Shown: positions 15,946-25,062, counted from the stretch's first letter. The stretch is 64,000 nucleotides of DNA from UBA668 sp041918155 (GCA_041918155.1 JAYRWH010000065.1:1-64000); one strand, 5' to 3'. A program made the numbers and translations. The notes: generated from the letters alone by a model not told the origin.

Positions 15946-16770
15946 ATGGGAGCTGCGTTTCTCATCACCCTCCGCGAGGGGCTGGAGATCTCGGTGGTGC
16001 TCGCCATTCTCCTGTCGTACCTCGTGAAGACGGGCCGCCGCGAGGATGTGAAGGCGGTGTGGCTCGGTGCAGGGATCGCTGCGGTCGCGTGCCTCATCGC
16101 CGGCCTGGCGGTGCATGCCGTCACCCAGGAGCTCACCGGCAAGGCCGAGCAAGCGGTCGAGGGCTCGCTCGCCCTCTCCGCGGCGATCGTGCTCACGTAC
16201 ATGATCCTGTGGATGCGCAAGAACGCGCGCTCGATGGGCGGTCATCTGCGAGCGATGATCGACAACGCCTCGGGAGTCACGGCGATCGCCACCGTGGCCT
16301 TCGTCGGCGTCGCTCGTGAGGGTTTCGAGACCGTGCTGTTCCTGCTCGGAGCAGAAACGGGCAGCGCTTCGGGTGGAGCGGTGGTCGTCGGTGGCTTGCT
16401 CGGCTTGGCAGTCAGCGGCGCGGCGGGGGTGCTCATCTACCTGGGTGGTAACCGCATCGACCTGCGCTCGTTCTTCCGCTGGACGGGAATCGTACTCATC
16501 GTCTTTGCCGCCGGCCTGGCCGGCAAGGCCGTGCACGAGTTCCGCGAGCTGCTCGAGTTCGAAACGGGCTGGCTGATCCACCCGATGTGGACGATCACGT
16601 CGGGCACGTTCGCGACGGGCACCACCCACGACTTCCTCAGCGGCTTGTTCGGCTGGAGTGAGGAGCCCGAACGCATCCGGGTGCTCGCCTACCTCGCCTA
16701 CCTGCTGCCGGTGCTGTGGCTGTTCCTGCGTCCTCACCACAGCGCGCCGCCCACAACCGCCGTAGACTGA
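15946..16770 (+). CDS. efeU: FTR1-family high-affinity iron permease
   Basis: The 274-residue membrane protein has seven hydrophobic segments and two family REGLE-type motifs, REGLE at residues 10-14 and REGFE in about residue 123-127 (VGVAREGFETVLF). These acidic motifs bind Fe3+ during transport in EfeU/Ftr1 permeases. The partner proteins EfeO and EfeB are not next to it, so the permease may act alone or with remote partners. The leaderless promoter and overlapping dyad suggest iron-dependent control. It is transcribed toward the diguanylate cyclase gene. Confidence 0.9.
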   Translation: MGAAFLITLREGLEISVVLAILLSYLVKTGRREDVKAVWLGAGIAAVACLIAGLAVHAVTQELTGKAEQAVEGSLALSAAIVLTYMILWMRKNARSMGGHLRAMIDNASGVTAIATVAFVGVAREGFETVLFLLGAETGSASGGAVVVGGLLGLAVSGAAGVLIYLGGNRIDLRSFFRWTGIVLIVFAAGLAGKAVHEFRELLEFETGWLIHPMWTITSGTFATGTTHDFLSGLFGWSEEPERIRVLAYLAYLLPVLWLFLRPHHSAPPTTAVD

Positions 16771-16806
16771 GTGCACGACCAGTCAACCGATCTGTGGGGC
16801 AGACGG

Positions 16807-18909
16807 ATGAGCGGTACGACCGCCTCCGACAAGCCCTCCGGGCGCCCGATCGACTTTGCCGCGCTCGTCGAAGTGCTCCCCGACGTAGTGCTCGTGGTCG
16901 ACGGTTCGTTCATCCTCCGCCATGCCAACCGGGCCGGGCGCGACGGGTTCGGCTGGGACCCGCAGGACTGGGTCGGCCGCCCGATCATCGACCTGGTGCA
17001 CCCCGACGACCTGCCCCACGTGGTGTCGTCGATGGGCACCGTGCAGGGCAAGCGCACCGGGACACCGATCGAGATCCGCGTCCGCCGGGCCGACGGCTCG
17101 TGGCGGTGGGTCGAGTTCGTCGGCTCCGACGCGCAGGCGGTGGACGGGGTCAACGGCATCGTCGTCGTCGTGCGCGACATCACCCAGCGCCGCATGTGGG
17201 AAGTCGCCGCCGGCGATACCGAGATCTTCCGCCAACTCGTTCAGCACGGCTCGTCGATCACACTGCTGCTCGACCGCGAAGGCCGCATCTCCAGCGTGAA
17301 CGCGGCGTTCACCCGCCTGCTCGGCCACGACCCGTCGCTGACGATCGGCCGTCACCTCAAGGCCTTCTGCGCGAGCGGCGACGACGACACGCTTGCGCTC
17401 GCCCTCCAGCGCTGTCGCGAGTCGGGCACGCCCACCACGGTGGAGGTGCTGATGCGTCAAGTCGGGCCCGATGCCATCGGGCGGCCAATCCACTTCGAGA
17501 TCGTGAACCTGCTCGACGACCCGATCGTCGCCGGGTTCGTCGTCACCGGCCACGACGTCAGCGACCTGCACCTGGCCCGTCGTTCACTCGAGCACATGGC
17601 CCGTCACGACGCTCTCACCGGCCTGGCCAACCGCTCGGTGCTGCTCGAACGGCTCGATCAAGTCGTGGAGCGCGGCGAGCCGGCGGCCGCGGTGTTCATC
17701 GACCTCGACCGGTTCAAGCCCGTCAACGACCTGTTCGGCCACGACGCCGGCGACGAACTCCTGCGCCAGGTGGCCGATCGCCTCACACAGATCGTGCGCC
17801 CTGAAGACCTCGTCGCCCGTGTCGGCGGCGACGAATTCGTGGTGCTCATCGCCGGGCTCGATGACCGCACCAGCGCCCACATCCTCGTCGAGCGCATCGA
17901 CGCCGCACTCGCCGAGCCCTACCTCCTCGCCGAAGGTCCGGCGCGGGTCACCGCCAGTGTGGGCCTTTCGCTCACCGCCGGCGACTCCACCGTGACCGGC
18001 CTGCTCGCCGACGCCGACCGGGCGATGTACGAGGCCAAGGCCGCGCGGCGGGGAGAGCCGGTGAGCCACGACCCGGTGCGCCAACGCACGGCCAACGAGC
18101 GGCGGCGGATGGCCGACGAACTCGCCGTGGGGTTGCGCCGTGGAGAGATCGTCGCCCACCTGCAGCCGATCGTGTCGCTCGCCGACGGCAGGCCGGTGGC
18201 CGTAGAAGCCCTCGCCCGCTGGAACCACCCCCGCCTCGGGCTGCTCGGGCCGCTCTCGTTCCTCTCGCTCGCAGAGGACGCCGGGCTCGACCTGGCGCTC
18301 GGCGATGCCGTGCTGCGCGACGCCTGTGCGGCAGTGGCCGGAATCGCCGACCTAGGCCTCGGGGTCAACCTCTCCGTGGCGCAACTCGCCGACCAGGGCC
18401 TGCGCGACCGGATGGCCTCGATCCTCTCTTCGACGGGAGTCCGCCCCGAGCGGCTGACCGTGGAGATCACCGAGCGTGACACGCTGACCCGTCGCGCCGG
18501 CGCCGGCCGCGCCGCCCCCGAGCGCACCTTGCTGGAGCTACGCGAACTCGGCGCCTCACTGGTGCTCGACGACTTCGGCACCGGCTACTCGTCGCTCACT
18601 CACGTCCGCCGCTTCCCGCTGAGCGGCATCAAGATCGATCGGGCGTTCGTCGCCGGAGCGGCCGAACACCCAGAGGACCGGGCCGTGATCGCGGCCATGG
18701 TGGGGATGGCGGGGGCCCTCGGCCTCGACGTCGTCGGCGAGGGCGTCGAGCTACCCGAGCAGTACGAAATGCTGGCTGCGCTCGGCTGCAACATGGCCCA
18801 GGGCTTCCTCATCGCCCGGCCGATGCCCGGTGCCGCGCTCGTCGAGTGGCTCAGCTCGCGGCGCGGCAGCGCCGACAGCGTCCGCGCACGTCGAACACAT
18901 GGTTCGTGA
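16807..18909 (+). CDS. PAS-PAS-GGDEF-EAL cyclic-di-GMP signalling protein
   Basis: The 700-residue protein has two PAS domains (about 15-135 and 150-255), a GGDEF domain (GGDEF at 340-344) and an EAL domain (EAL at 467-469, with ITE, DDFGTGYSS, IKID and GEGVE). Both catalytic signatures look intact, so it could make and degrade c-di-GMP. No transmembrane segment is visible, so the PAS domains probably sense a cytoplasmic cue. The ATG at 16807 has GGGG 7 bp upstream; the frame also allows a GTG at 16771. Its 3' end overlaps the oppositely oriented zur by 59 bp. Confidence 0.92.
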   Translation: MSGTTASDKPSGRPIDFAALVEVLPDVVLVVDGSFILRHANRAGRDGFGWDPQDWVGRPIIDLVHPDDLPHVVSSMGTVQGKRTGTPIEIRVRRADGSWRWVEFVGSDAQAVDGVNGIVVVVRDITQRRMWEVAAGDTEIFRQLVQHGSSITLLLDREGRISSVNAAFTRLLGHDPSLTIGRHLKAFCASGDDDTLALALQRCRESGTPTTVEVLMRQVGPDAIGRPIHFEIVNLLDDPIVAGFVVTGHDVSDLHLARRSLEHMARHDALTGLANRSVLLERLDQVVERGEPAAAVFIDLDRFKPVNDLFGHDAGDELLRQVADRLTQIVRPEDLVARVGGDEFVVLIAGLDDRTSAHILVERIDAALAEPYLLAEGPARVTASVGLSLTAGDSTVTGLLADADRAMYEAKAARRGEPVSHDPVRQRTANERRRMADELAVGLRRGEIVAHLQPIVSLADGRPVAVEALARWNHPRLGLLGPLSFLSLAEDAGLDLALGDAVLRDACAAVAGIADLGLGVNLSVAQLADQGLRDRMASILSSTGVRPERLTVEITERDTLTRRAGAGRAAPERTLLELRELGASLVLDDFGTGYSSLTHVRRFPLSGIKIDRAFVAGAAEHPEDRAVIAAMVGMAGALGLDVVGEGVELPEQYEMLAALGCNMAQGFLIARPMPGAALVEWLSSRRGSADSVRARRTHGS

Positions 18910-19309
18910 CCTCGAACCCGCTGCTCGCCAGCAATGAAGTGATCTCCCGCGCGATCAGCCGCTCCAGTTGCGGGCTGGGATCGAAGTCGGTGACGATCCC
19001 GCACTCCACGCACACCAGGTGGTGATGGTGACTGTGGTGCGACACCTGTTCGGCCAACTCATAACGGTCGCCACCACCGATCGCGGTGTTGCGCATCACC
19101 ACGCCGGCGTCGGCGAGTTCGCCGAGGTTGCGGTAGACGGTGGACGTGGGCACGCCCGCGCCGTGCACGACCTCCTCGACCGTAAGGGGGCGATCGGATT
19201 CCTCCAGCACGGCGAGCACGGTGCGCCGGTTCGGCGTGAGGCGCAGCTCGTAGGCAGCCATGGCCTGCGCCGCGGCTGCGGCAACCGTTGAGGAGAGGGT
19301 CGGCGGCAC
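18851..19309 (-). CDS. zur: Fur-family metalloregulator, probably Zur
   Basis: The 152-residue protein has a Fur-type winged helix (LTPNRRTVLAVLEESDRPLTVEEVV, PTSTVYRNLGEL), the metal motif HHSHHHHLVCVECG and a C-terminal CRRC pair, giving two CxxC structural zinc sites. Its gene is divergent from znuACB across dyad sequences, which points to zinc (Zur) rather than iron. The GTG at 19309 lies 7 bp after a TACTGT -10 (19316-19321, reverse strand), marking it as a leaderless start. The last 59 bp are antisense to the GGDEF-EAL gene. Confidence 0.85.
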   Translation of the reverse strand: MPPTLSSTVAAAAAQAMAAYELRLTPNRRTVLAVLEESDRPLTVEEVVHGAGVPTSTVYRNLGELADAGVVMRNTAIGGGDRYELAEQVSHHSHHHHLVCVECGIVTDFDPSPQLERLIAREITSLLASSGFEVTNHVFDVRGRCRRCRAAS

Positions 19310-19330
19310 CGCATCACAGTATCGGGAGCT

Positions 19331-19371
19331 GTTCTCACTCCGATGAGAACGATTCCCAGTACCGGTACGCT
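19331..19371. promoter_or_regulatory. Zur operator and divergent promoters between zur and znuA
   Basis: A perfect inverted repeat, GTTCTCA (19331-19337) and TGAGAAC (19344-19350), covers the -35 area of zur. Overlapping it, TGAGAACGATTCCCA (19344-19358) resembles an actinobacterial Zur box (TGA-rich half, central CGA, TCA-like half). It lies over the -35/spacer of znuA. The znuA -10 TACGCT (19366-19371) ends 7 bp before its GTG. One regulator could thus control both directions. Confidence 0.65.
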
Positions 19372-19377
19372 CGCCTC

Positions 19378-20259
19378 GTGCGCCACCTACTGCCGGCCCT
19401 GCTCTTGCTGCCATGGGTGGCAATTGCCTGTGCACCAGGCAGCCCGCCCAACGCCCGGCCGCTCATCGGTGTCGCGTTCTATCCGATCGAGGAGATCGTG
19501 CGCGCCGTCGGCGGAGACGCAGTCGATGTCGTCACCGTCGTGCCGCCTGGCGAGGAGGCGCACGAGTACGAGCCGACGCCCAAGCAGGTCACCAAGCTCG
19601 ATCGCGCCGACGTCGTGTTCTACCTCGGCGGCGGATTCCAGCCCGGTGTCGAGCAAGCGCTCGCAGTACTGCCCAGCCGGGTGACCCGGATCGATCTCCT
19701 GCAGCAGCTGCCCCTCTTGAACCTCGGCGAGGGCACGGACCCGCACGTGTGGCTCGCTCCCGGCCTCATGGCCGAGATGGCCGAGCAGGTGCGCCGCGAA
19801 CTCGCCGCGATCCTGCCGACCGCAGCCTCCGTCATCGCTCGCCGCGCCGCCGCCTACACGGCGACGCTCACCACCCTCGACGGCGAGATGGCCGCCGGCC
19901 TCGCGCAGTGCCGCAGCCGGCTGCTGGTCACGGGCCACGAGGCATTCGGCTACCTGGCCGCGGCGTATGGCCTGCGGCAGGAGGCGATCGCCGGCATCTC
20001 GCCCGGCGAGGAGCCCTCGGCGAAGGCGCTCGAACGCATCGCCGCGCTGGTGCGCAGGGAAGGTGTCACCACCGTGTTCTTCGAGCGCGGCCTGCCCGGC
20101 GACCTCTCGCGCACAGTGGCCGCCGAGACCGGCGCGGACACCGCCGAGCTCTACACCGTCGAGTCACCGTCGCGTGACGACCTCGCCGCGGGCGCCGACT
20201 ACGCGTCGCAGATGCGCCTCGATCTCGTTGCGTTGCGCGCCGGACTGGGCTGCACATGA
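19378..20259 (+). CDS. znuA: Zinc/manganese ABC transporter substrate-binding lipoprotein ZnuA
   Basis: The 293-residue cluster A-I binding protein has a lipoprotein signal (lipobox near LPWVAIAC). Metal-ligand histidines are visible in EEAHEYEP, DPHVWLAP and GHEAFGYLA, with the acidic ligand toward the C-terminus. The His-rich loop typical of many ZnuA proteins is missing, so specificity rests mainly on the adjacent zur and its operator. The GTG at 19378 fits the -10 spacing. The stop overlaps the znuC ATG. Confidence 0.9.
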   Translation: MRHLLPALLLLPWVAIACAPGSPPNARPLIGVAFYPIEEIVRAVGGDAVDVVTVVPPGEEAHEYEPTPKQVTKLDRADVVFYLGGGFQPGVEQALAVLPSRVTRIDLLQQLPLLNLGEGTDPHVWLAPGLMAEMAEQVRRELAAILPTAASVIARRAAAYTATLTTLDGEMAAGLAQCRSRLLVTGHEAFGYLAAAYGLRQEAIAGISPGEEPSAKALERIAALVRREGVTTVFFERGLPGDLSRTVAAETGADTAELYTVESPSRDDLAAGADYASQMRLDLVALRAGLGCT

Positions 20260-21005
20260 ACCACGACGCGATCCTGGAGGTCACCGGCCTCGGCGTCAGC
20301 TACGGCCGTAGCGAGGCGTTGCACGATGTGTCGTTCTCCGTCGGCCACGGCGAGCTGATCGCGGTCATCGGCCCGAACGGCGCCGGCAAGAGCACAATGT
20401 TCAAGGCGATCTGCGGATTGGTCAACCACTCCGGAGTGGTGGAGGTCAACGGCGTGCACTGCCACGACCACACCGACCGCATGGATCTCGCGTACATCCC
20501 TCAGCGCCACGACAACGACATCCACTTCCCGATCACCGTCGGCGAGCTGGTGCTGGCCGGGCGCCGCCGCTTCCGCCACTGGTGGGGGCGACCCACGGCG
20601 CACGACCGCGACGTGGCCGCGCAGAGCCTGGCCAAGGTGAGGCTGGCTGGGGCGCAGGACCGTGCGCTCACCGAGCTGTCCGGTGGCCAGTTGCAGCGCG
20701 CCTATGTCGCCCGCGCGCTCGCGCAGGAAGCATCGGTAGTGCTACTCGACGAGGCCCTGTCGGGCGTCGACCAGCCCGCCACACGCGAGCTGGTGGCGGT
20801 GTTCGAGCAGCTCGCCGCAGAGGGCACCACCCTGCTCGTCGCGACCCACGACCTGGCTCTCGCCCGGCGCCGCTTCGGCCGCTGCCTCGCGGTCAACGGC
20901 ACCCTGCTCGCCGACGGCCCGCCAACCGACGTGCTCTCGCTCGCCGTGCTCGAGTCCGTCTTCGGCACGGCCGCCCATGGGGGTGACGATGAACTGGCTG
21001 ACTGA
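20256..21005 (+). CDS. znuC: Zinc ABC transporter ATP-binding protein ZnuC
   Basis: The 249-residue ABC ATPase has Walker A (GPNGAGKST), Q-loop (IPQRHDNDIHFPIT, typical of metal transporters), signature LSGGQLQRAYVARAL, Walker B (VVLLDEALSGVD) and switch His (VATHDL). It energises zinc import with ZnuA and ZnuB. It overlaps znuA by 4 bp and znuB by about 17 bp, so all three are translated from one message. Confidence 0.94.
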   Translation: MNHDAILEVTGLGVSYGRSEALHDVSFSVGHGELIAVIGPNGAGKSTMFKAICGLVNHSGVVEVNGVHCHDHTDRMDLAYIPQRHDNDIHFPITVGELVLAGRRRFRHWWGRPTAHDRDVAAQSLAKVRLAGAQDRALTELSGGQLQRAYVARALAQEASVVLLDEALSGVDQPATRELVAVFEQLAAEGTTLLVATHDLALARRRFGRCLAVNGTLLADGPPTDVLSLAVLESVFGTAAHGGDDELAD

Positions 21006-21825
21006 ACCATTCCAAGCCGAGTTCATGCAGCGCGCCTTTCTCGCCTCGATCGTCATCGGTGTGGTGGCACCCGTCGTGGGCACATGGGTGGTGCTGCGAC
21101 GGATGGCGAACCTCGGCGACGCGATGTCGCACGGCACGCTCGCCGGTGTCGCCCTCGCCTACGCCGCTGGTGTCGACGTGCTGTTGGGGGCCATGGGCGC
21201 CGGGCTCGTCATCGCGGCCCTGCTCCTTGCGTTCTCCTCCAACCGGCGGCTCGGGCAGGAGACGCTCATCGCTGTGCTCGGCACTGCCTTCTTCGCTCTC
21301 GGCGTCGTCGTCATCTCGCGGCTCGACACCGGCGTGGAACTCACCCACTTCCTGTTCGGGCGCGTGCTCACCGTCGGCTGGAGCGATCTGTGGCTCGACC
21401 TCGGGCTCGGGGGCGGGGCCGTCGCCGTCGTGTTCCTATTGTTCGGCGAGCTGCGTCTCTCGACGTTCGACCATGTGCAGGCCGAGCAAGTGGGCGTTCG
21501 GGTGGAACTCGTGCAGGCCGTGCTCGTCGTCCTGCTCGCGGCCGTCACGGTCATCAGCCTGCGCACTGTCGGCACGGTCATGTCGGTGACGATGCTCGTC
21601 ACGCCCGCGGCCACCTCGCGCCTGTTCGCCCGCACCCTGCGGCAGATGACCGTGTGGGGCGTCGTGTTCGGCGTCTCAGAGTCGGTGAGCGGGCTGATGC
21701 TCAGCTACCACCTCGACTCGGCGCCGGGCGCCACGATCGGTCTCGTCGCCGCCGGCGTGTTCGCCATCGTGTTCGTGATTACGCTGCCGCGGCGTATGCC
21801 CCACCACCACCGTCCACTCGACTGA
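20989..21825 (+). CDS. znuB: Zinc ABC transporter permease ZnuB
   Basis: The 278-residue ABC-3 family permease has eight to nine hydrophobic segments. It has family features FLASIVIGVVAPVVGTWVVLRRMANLGDA and the conserved SHGTLAGVALA. The ATG at 20989 has GGGGG about 6 bp upstream and is preferred over the ATG at 20977. It completes the znuACB importer. The next gene (DUF1330) begins 11 bp after the stop and is probably in the same transcript. Confidence 0.92.
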   Translation: MNWLTEPFQAEFMQRAFLASIVIGVVAPVVGTWVVLRRMANLGDAMSHGTLAGVALAYAAGVDVLLGAMGAGLVIAALLLAFSSNRRLGQETLIAVLGTAFFALGVVVISRLDTGVELTHFLFGRVLTVGWSDLWLDLGLGGGAVAVVFLLFGELRLSTFDHVQAEQVGVRVELVQAVLVVLLAAVTVISLRTVGTVMSVTMLVTPAATSRLFARTLRQMTVWGVVFGVSESVSGLMLSYHLDSAPGATIGLVAAGVFAIVFVITLPRRMPHHHRPLD

Positions 21826-21835
21826 GGAGAACCAC

Positions 21836-22123
21836 GTGCCGGCCTATGTCATCGTCCAAGGTGTCGTCACCGACCCTGACCAGTTCGACAAGTACCGCTC
21901 GGTCTCCCCGGCAACCGTCGCTGCGGCCGGTGGCCGCTACATCGTGCGCGGTCCGGTGCCGGTGCCGCTCGAAGGCGAAGCCCCACCCGAGCGCACGTCG
22001 ATCATCGAGTTCTCCACGCGCGAGGCCGCGCTCGCCTGGTACCACGGCGACGTGTACTCCGAGGTGCGCCAGCTGCGTGCCGGCGCAGCCGACATGCGCA
22101 TCTACCTCGTCGACGGCAGTTGA
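21836..22123 (+). CDS. DUF1330-family small protein
   Basis: The 95-residue ferredoxin-like protein matches DUF1330: MPAYVIVQGVVTDPDQFDKY at the start, a central GGRYIVRG strand and IIEFSTREAALAWY. It starts at a GTG preceded by GAGGAGAA, one of the clearest ribosome-binding sites in the window. It is 11 bp downstream of znuB. A function in zinc physiology is suggested only by position; family members have no firmly established general role. Confidence 0.85.
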   Translation: MPAYVIVQGVVTDPDQFDKYRSVSPATVAAAGGRYIVRGPVPVPLEGEAPPERTSIIEFSTREAALAWYHGDVYSEVRQLRAGAADMRIYLVDGS

Positions 22124-22171
22124 GGCTGCACAGCCGCGACTAGCCTGGCGCCCGATTGGTGGTGAGATCCC

Positions 22172-23608
22172 ATGTCGTTCACGGATGACGACGAGAGCCC
22201 CTACAAACCCTTCCATCTCGACGCGATCGCGGATGCCGACCCGTACCCGTACTGGTACGACGACGCCGACGAGCCCGACAGCAACCCCACATTGGTGCGC
22301 ACCGAGAACTGCGATCTGTGCATCGTGGGCGGTGGTTACAACGGGTTGTGGACCGCGATCATCGCCAAGGAGCGCGACCCCAACCGCGACGTGCTGCTCA
22401 TCGAGGCACACGAGGTCGGCTCCGCGGCGAGCGGGCGCAACGGTGGGTTCATGGAGGCCAGTCTCACCCACGGCGTCGCCAACGGGCAGGAGCGCTTTGG
22501 CGGGGAACTGCCGCTGCTGGAAGAGCTGGGACTGAAGAACCTGAACGACATCGAGTCGGCGATCAACCGCTACGACATCGACTGCGACTACGAGCGCACC
22601 GGTGTGATCGACATCGCCACCACATCGCACTCACCCACCTACCTCGACGAGTTGCGCGACGACTACACCCAGCTGCGCGCGCTCGGACAGCGGGTGGAGT
22701 GGCTCGACGAAGCCGCGATGCGCGCCAAGGTCAACTCACCCACCTACACGGGCGGCATGTGGCGCAAGGATCGTGCGGCGCTCGTCGATCCAGCCCGCCT
22801 CGCGTGGGGGTTGAAGCGGGCGGCGATGTCGCTCGGCGTGCGCATCTACGAGGACACGAAGGCCACCTCGATCGAGCGCGACGGTGTCGGCGTGCTCGTC
22901 ACCACCCCGCTCGGCCGCATCCGCGCCGGCCGCGTGGCACTCGCCACGAACGCGTTCAAGCCGCTGCTGAAGCGTATCGGCCACTACGTCGCGCCGGTCT
23001 ACGACTACTGCATGGTCACCGAGCCGCTCACGAAAGCACAGCTTGCCGAGATCGGCTGGAGCGAACGCCAGGGCCTCAGCGACATCAGCAACCAGTTCCA
23101 TTACTACCGGCTCACTCAGGACAACCGGATCCTGTGGGGTGGGTACGACGTCGTCTACTACTGGGGCGGCAAGATGAACTCCGAGTTCGAGAGCCGCCCC
23201 GAGACGTGGGCCAAGTTGAGCAAGCACTTCTTCGACACGTTCCCCCAGCTCGAGGGCGTGAAGTTCTCCCACACCTGGGGCGGCGTGATCGACACGTGCA
23301 GCCGTTTCTGCGTGTTCTGGGGACGCGGCATGCAGGGCCGCGTGGTGTACTCCGTCGGCTACACCGGCCTCGGTGTGGCCGCCACCCGCTTCGGCGCCGA
23401 GGTGATGCTCGACATGCTCGACGGCAAGCGCTCGAAGGCCACCGAGACCGAGTTCGTGAAGAGCAAGCCCCTGCCGTTCCCGCCGGAGCCGTTCCGCTTC
23501 ATCGGTATCCAAGCCACCCGCTGGTCGCTGAACCGCGAAGACAAGACCGGCAAGCGCAACCTGTGGCTGCGCGGCCTGGACCGTTTCGGCCTCGGCTTCG
23601 ACAGCTAA
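22172..23608 (+). CDS. FAD-dependent oxidoreductase (DAO/gamma-glutamylputrescine-oxidase-like)
   Basis: The 478-residue protein has an ADP-binding fold (CIVGGGYNGLWTAI), then SGRNGGFMEASLTHG, which is typical of DAO-family amine oxidases such as PuuB. A C-terminal FAD-contact segment (GYTGLGVAATRFGAEVMLD) follows. The N-terminus carries a 45-residue extension rich in Asp, Pro and Tyr. The substrate is probably an amine or N-methyl amino acid, but no pathway partner lies beside it. A GGTGGTGAG ribosome-binding site precedes the ATG and a TAGCCT -10 candidate lies at 22140-22145. Confidence 0.85.
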   Translation: MSFTDDDESPYKPFHLDAIADADPYPYWYDDADEPDSNPTLVRTENCDLCIVGGGYNGLWTAIIAKERDPNRDVLLIEAHEVGSAASGRNGGFMEASLTHGVANGQERFGGELPLLEELGLKNLNDIESAINRYDIDCDYERTGVIDIATTSHSPTYLDELRDDYTQLRALGQRVEWLDEAAMRAKVNSPTYTGGMWRKDRAALVDPARLAWGLKRAAMSLGVRIYEDTKATSIERDGVGVLVTTPLGRIRAGRVALATNAFKPLLKRIGHYVAPVYDYCMVTEPLTKAQLAEIGWSERQGLSDISNQFHYYRLTQDNRILWGGYDVVYYWGGKMNSEFESRPETWAKLSKHFFDTFPQLEGVKFSHTWGGVIDTCSRFCVFWGRGMQGRVVYSVGYTGLGVAATRFGAEVMLDMLDGKRSKATETEFVKSKPLPFPPEPFRFIGIQATRWSLNREDKTGKRNLWLRGLDRFGLGFDS

Positions 23609-23766
23609 CGCGCCAGCACCCCCCACGGCCTCCGACACACCGGCACTTGGGAGCCGTGCGTCTCCCTCCCCGGCGCTTCTACGTCACCGCTCAGACATTG
23701 TGTCGCTCTGGGCGGTGGCCCAGAGTCCCCGTCTGGTCGTGAATCGAGCGAGCCTCGATCACTGCC

Positions 23767-24054
23767 ATGGCCGAGACACTCGCCGCCTGCGACCCGAATC
23801 CTGCCGTCGGCCTCGAAGCGTCCGTCGTCACCCAGTCGGCAGCGATGATCCCGCATGCACCATGGCCCTTCCTCGTCCACGTGACCAACCACCCGGATGA
23901 CAGCAAGGTCGTGTACGGAGTCGATTGCGACGGCGACCCGGACTTGGCGCTGCACGACGCCGTGCTCCGACAGCGCGGCTGGACCGCGGTGGGAACGCCG
24001 CTCGCCGCTTGTGTGTGTCAGGGCCCGCCGGCTTGCGCATTCACGCCATGGTGA
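23767..24054 (+). CDS. Small hypothetical protein
   Basis: The 95-codon frame has strong G/C preference at third positions, as in neighbouring genes. Its C-terminal two thirds look protein-like (FLVHVTNHPDDSKVVYGVD, LALHDAVLRQRGWTAVGTP). I do not recognise a family. An internal ATG at 23848 could be the true start, since homology-like composition begins there. No ribosome-binding site is evident. The flanking stretches 23609-23766 and 24055-24151 show nothing else I can support. Confidence 0.4.
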   Translation: MAETLAACDPNPAVGLEASVVTQSAAMIPHAPWPFLVHVTNHPDDSKVVYGVDCDGDPDLALHDAVLRQRGWTAVGTPLAACVCQGPPACAFTPW

Positions 24055-24151
24055 GGGGGATGCCCGGATGGAGATTCTCAGTCACGACTGGGTGACATCC
24101 GCCGCGTGAACTCCGATCAAGGTGTACGGATTGGTGCGCGACACTGCTGGT

Positions 24152-24901
24152 GTGAGTGACTTCGACTTCGAGGCGACGTTCGGCGACGACTACCTGCACT
24201 TCTATCTGCCGACGCTCACGGCCGAGCGCAATGAGGCGGAGGTCGAAGAGATCGTCGCTGCGCTCGATCTGACCACCGGTGACCGTGTCCTCGACGCGCC
24301 CTGCGGCCATGGGCGGATCAGCAACATCCTTGGTCGCCGCGGCATCGCTGTGGTCGGCGTTGATCGAACCCAGCGGTTCCTCGATCTCGCTCGACGAGAC
24401 GCTGACGCGCTCGGTGTCGCAGTCGACTACCGGCTTGGTGACCTGACCGACCTGGACGCCGTGCTCCACGAAACGTTCGACGCTGCGATCAACTGGTTCA
24501 CATCGTTCGGCTACCACGACGACACCGCGAACAAGGCCATTCTCGCCGGTTATCACCGCGTTCTCCGTCCAGGCGGCAGGTTGCTGATCGAGATGTTGCA
24601 CCGCGACTGGTTCGTTCGCCATCACGTGTCGAGCCCCTTCGCGCAAGTCACGAGCGTGGGCGACGATGTCATGTTCGACCAGAGTTCTTTCGATCCCAGG
24701 ATCGGCCGGGTCAACACCGTGCGCACCGTCATCCGGGCCGGGCAAACCCGCCGATCACAGCACTTCGTTCGACTGCCCTCGGCGCCCGAACTCGGGACTT
24801 GGCTCAAGGATGCGGGCTTCCACGATGTCACCATCACCGCCCGCGACGGATCCCCGCTCACCTTGGACTCACGACGAATGCTGGCGATCGCTCGAGCGTG
24901 A
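24152..24901 (+). CDS. Class I SAM-dependent methyltransferase
   Basis: The protein has 249 residues from the GTG at 24152. It has a Rossmann methyltransferase core: motif I VLDAPCGHGRISNILG, acidic motif II (VVGVDRTQRFLDLAR), motif III (VDYRLGDLTDL) and motif IV (FDAAINWFTSFGYHDD), then VLRPGGRLLIEM. This pattern is common among small-molecule methyltransferases. The substrate is not evident. The GTG follows a GACACT -10-like element by 7 bp; an earlier GTG at 24122 is in frame. Its codon use is slightly less GC-biased than its neighbours. Confidence 0.85.
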   Translation: MSDFDFEATFGDDYLHFYLPTLTAERNEAEVEEIVAALDLTTGDRVLDAPCGHGRISNILGRRGIAVVGVDRTQRFLDLARRDADALGVAVDYRLGDLTDLDAVLHETFDAAINWFTSFGYHDDTANKAILAGYHRVLRPGGRLLIEMLHRDWFVRHHVSSPFAQVTSVGDDVMFDQSSFDPRIGRVNTVRTVIRAGQTRRSQHFVRLPSAPELGTWLKDAGFHDVTITARDGSPLTLDSRRMLAIARA

Positions 24902-25062
24902 GCACGTCCGGTCGCTGGGACCGGGCGCGTCCGGAGCGTCACCTACCGCCGGCTCTGCGCAGCATCTCGACCTCGAGGGGCGTCGCGCAGATCCCAGGCC
25001 GGTGTCCTTGTGACCCTTGCGGCGGATGGTCATGTTGGTGAGCTCTCGGTTGTGGTCGTGAC

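Noticed and set aside
23605..23955. 116-codon reverse frame
   Set aside because: It overlaps the end of the FAD oxidoreductase region and the better + strand frame; no motif or ribosome-binding site.
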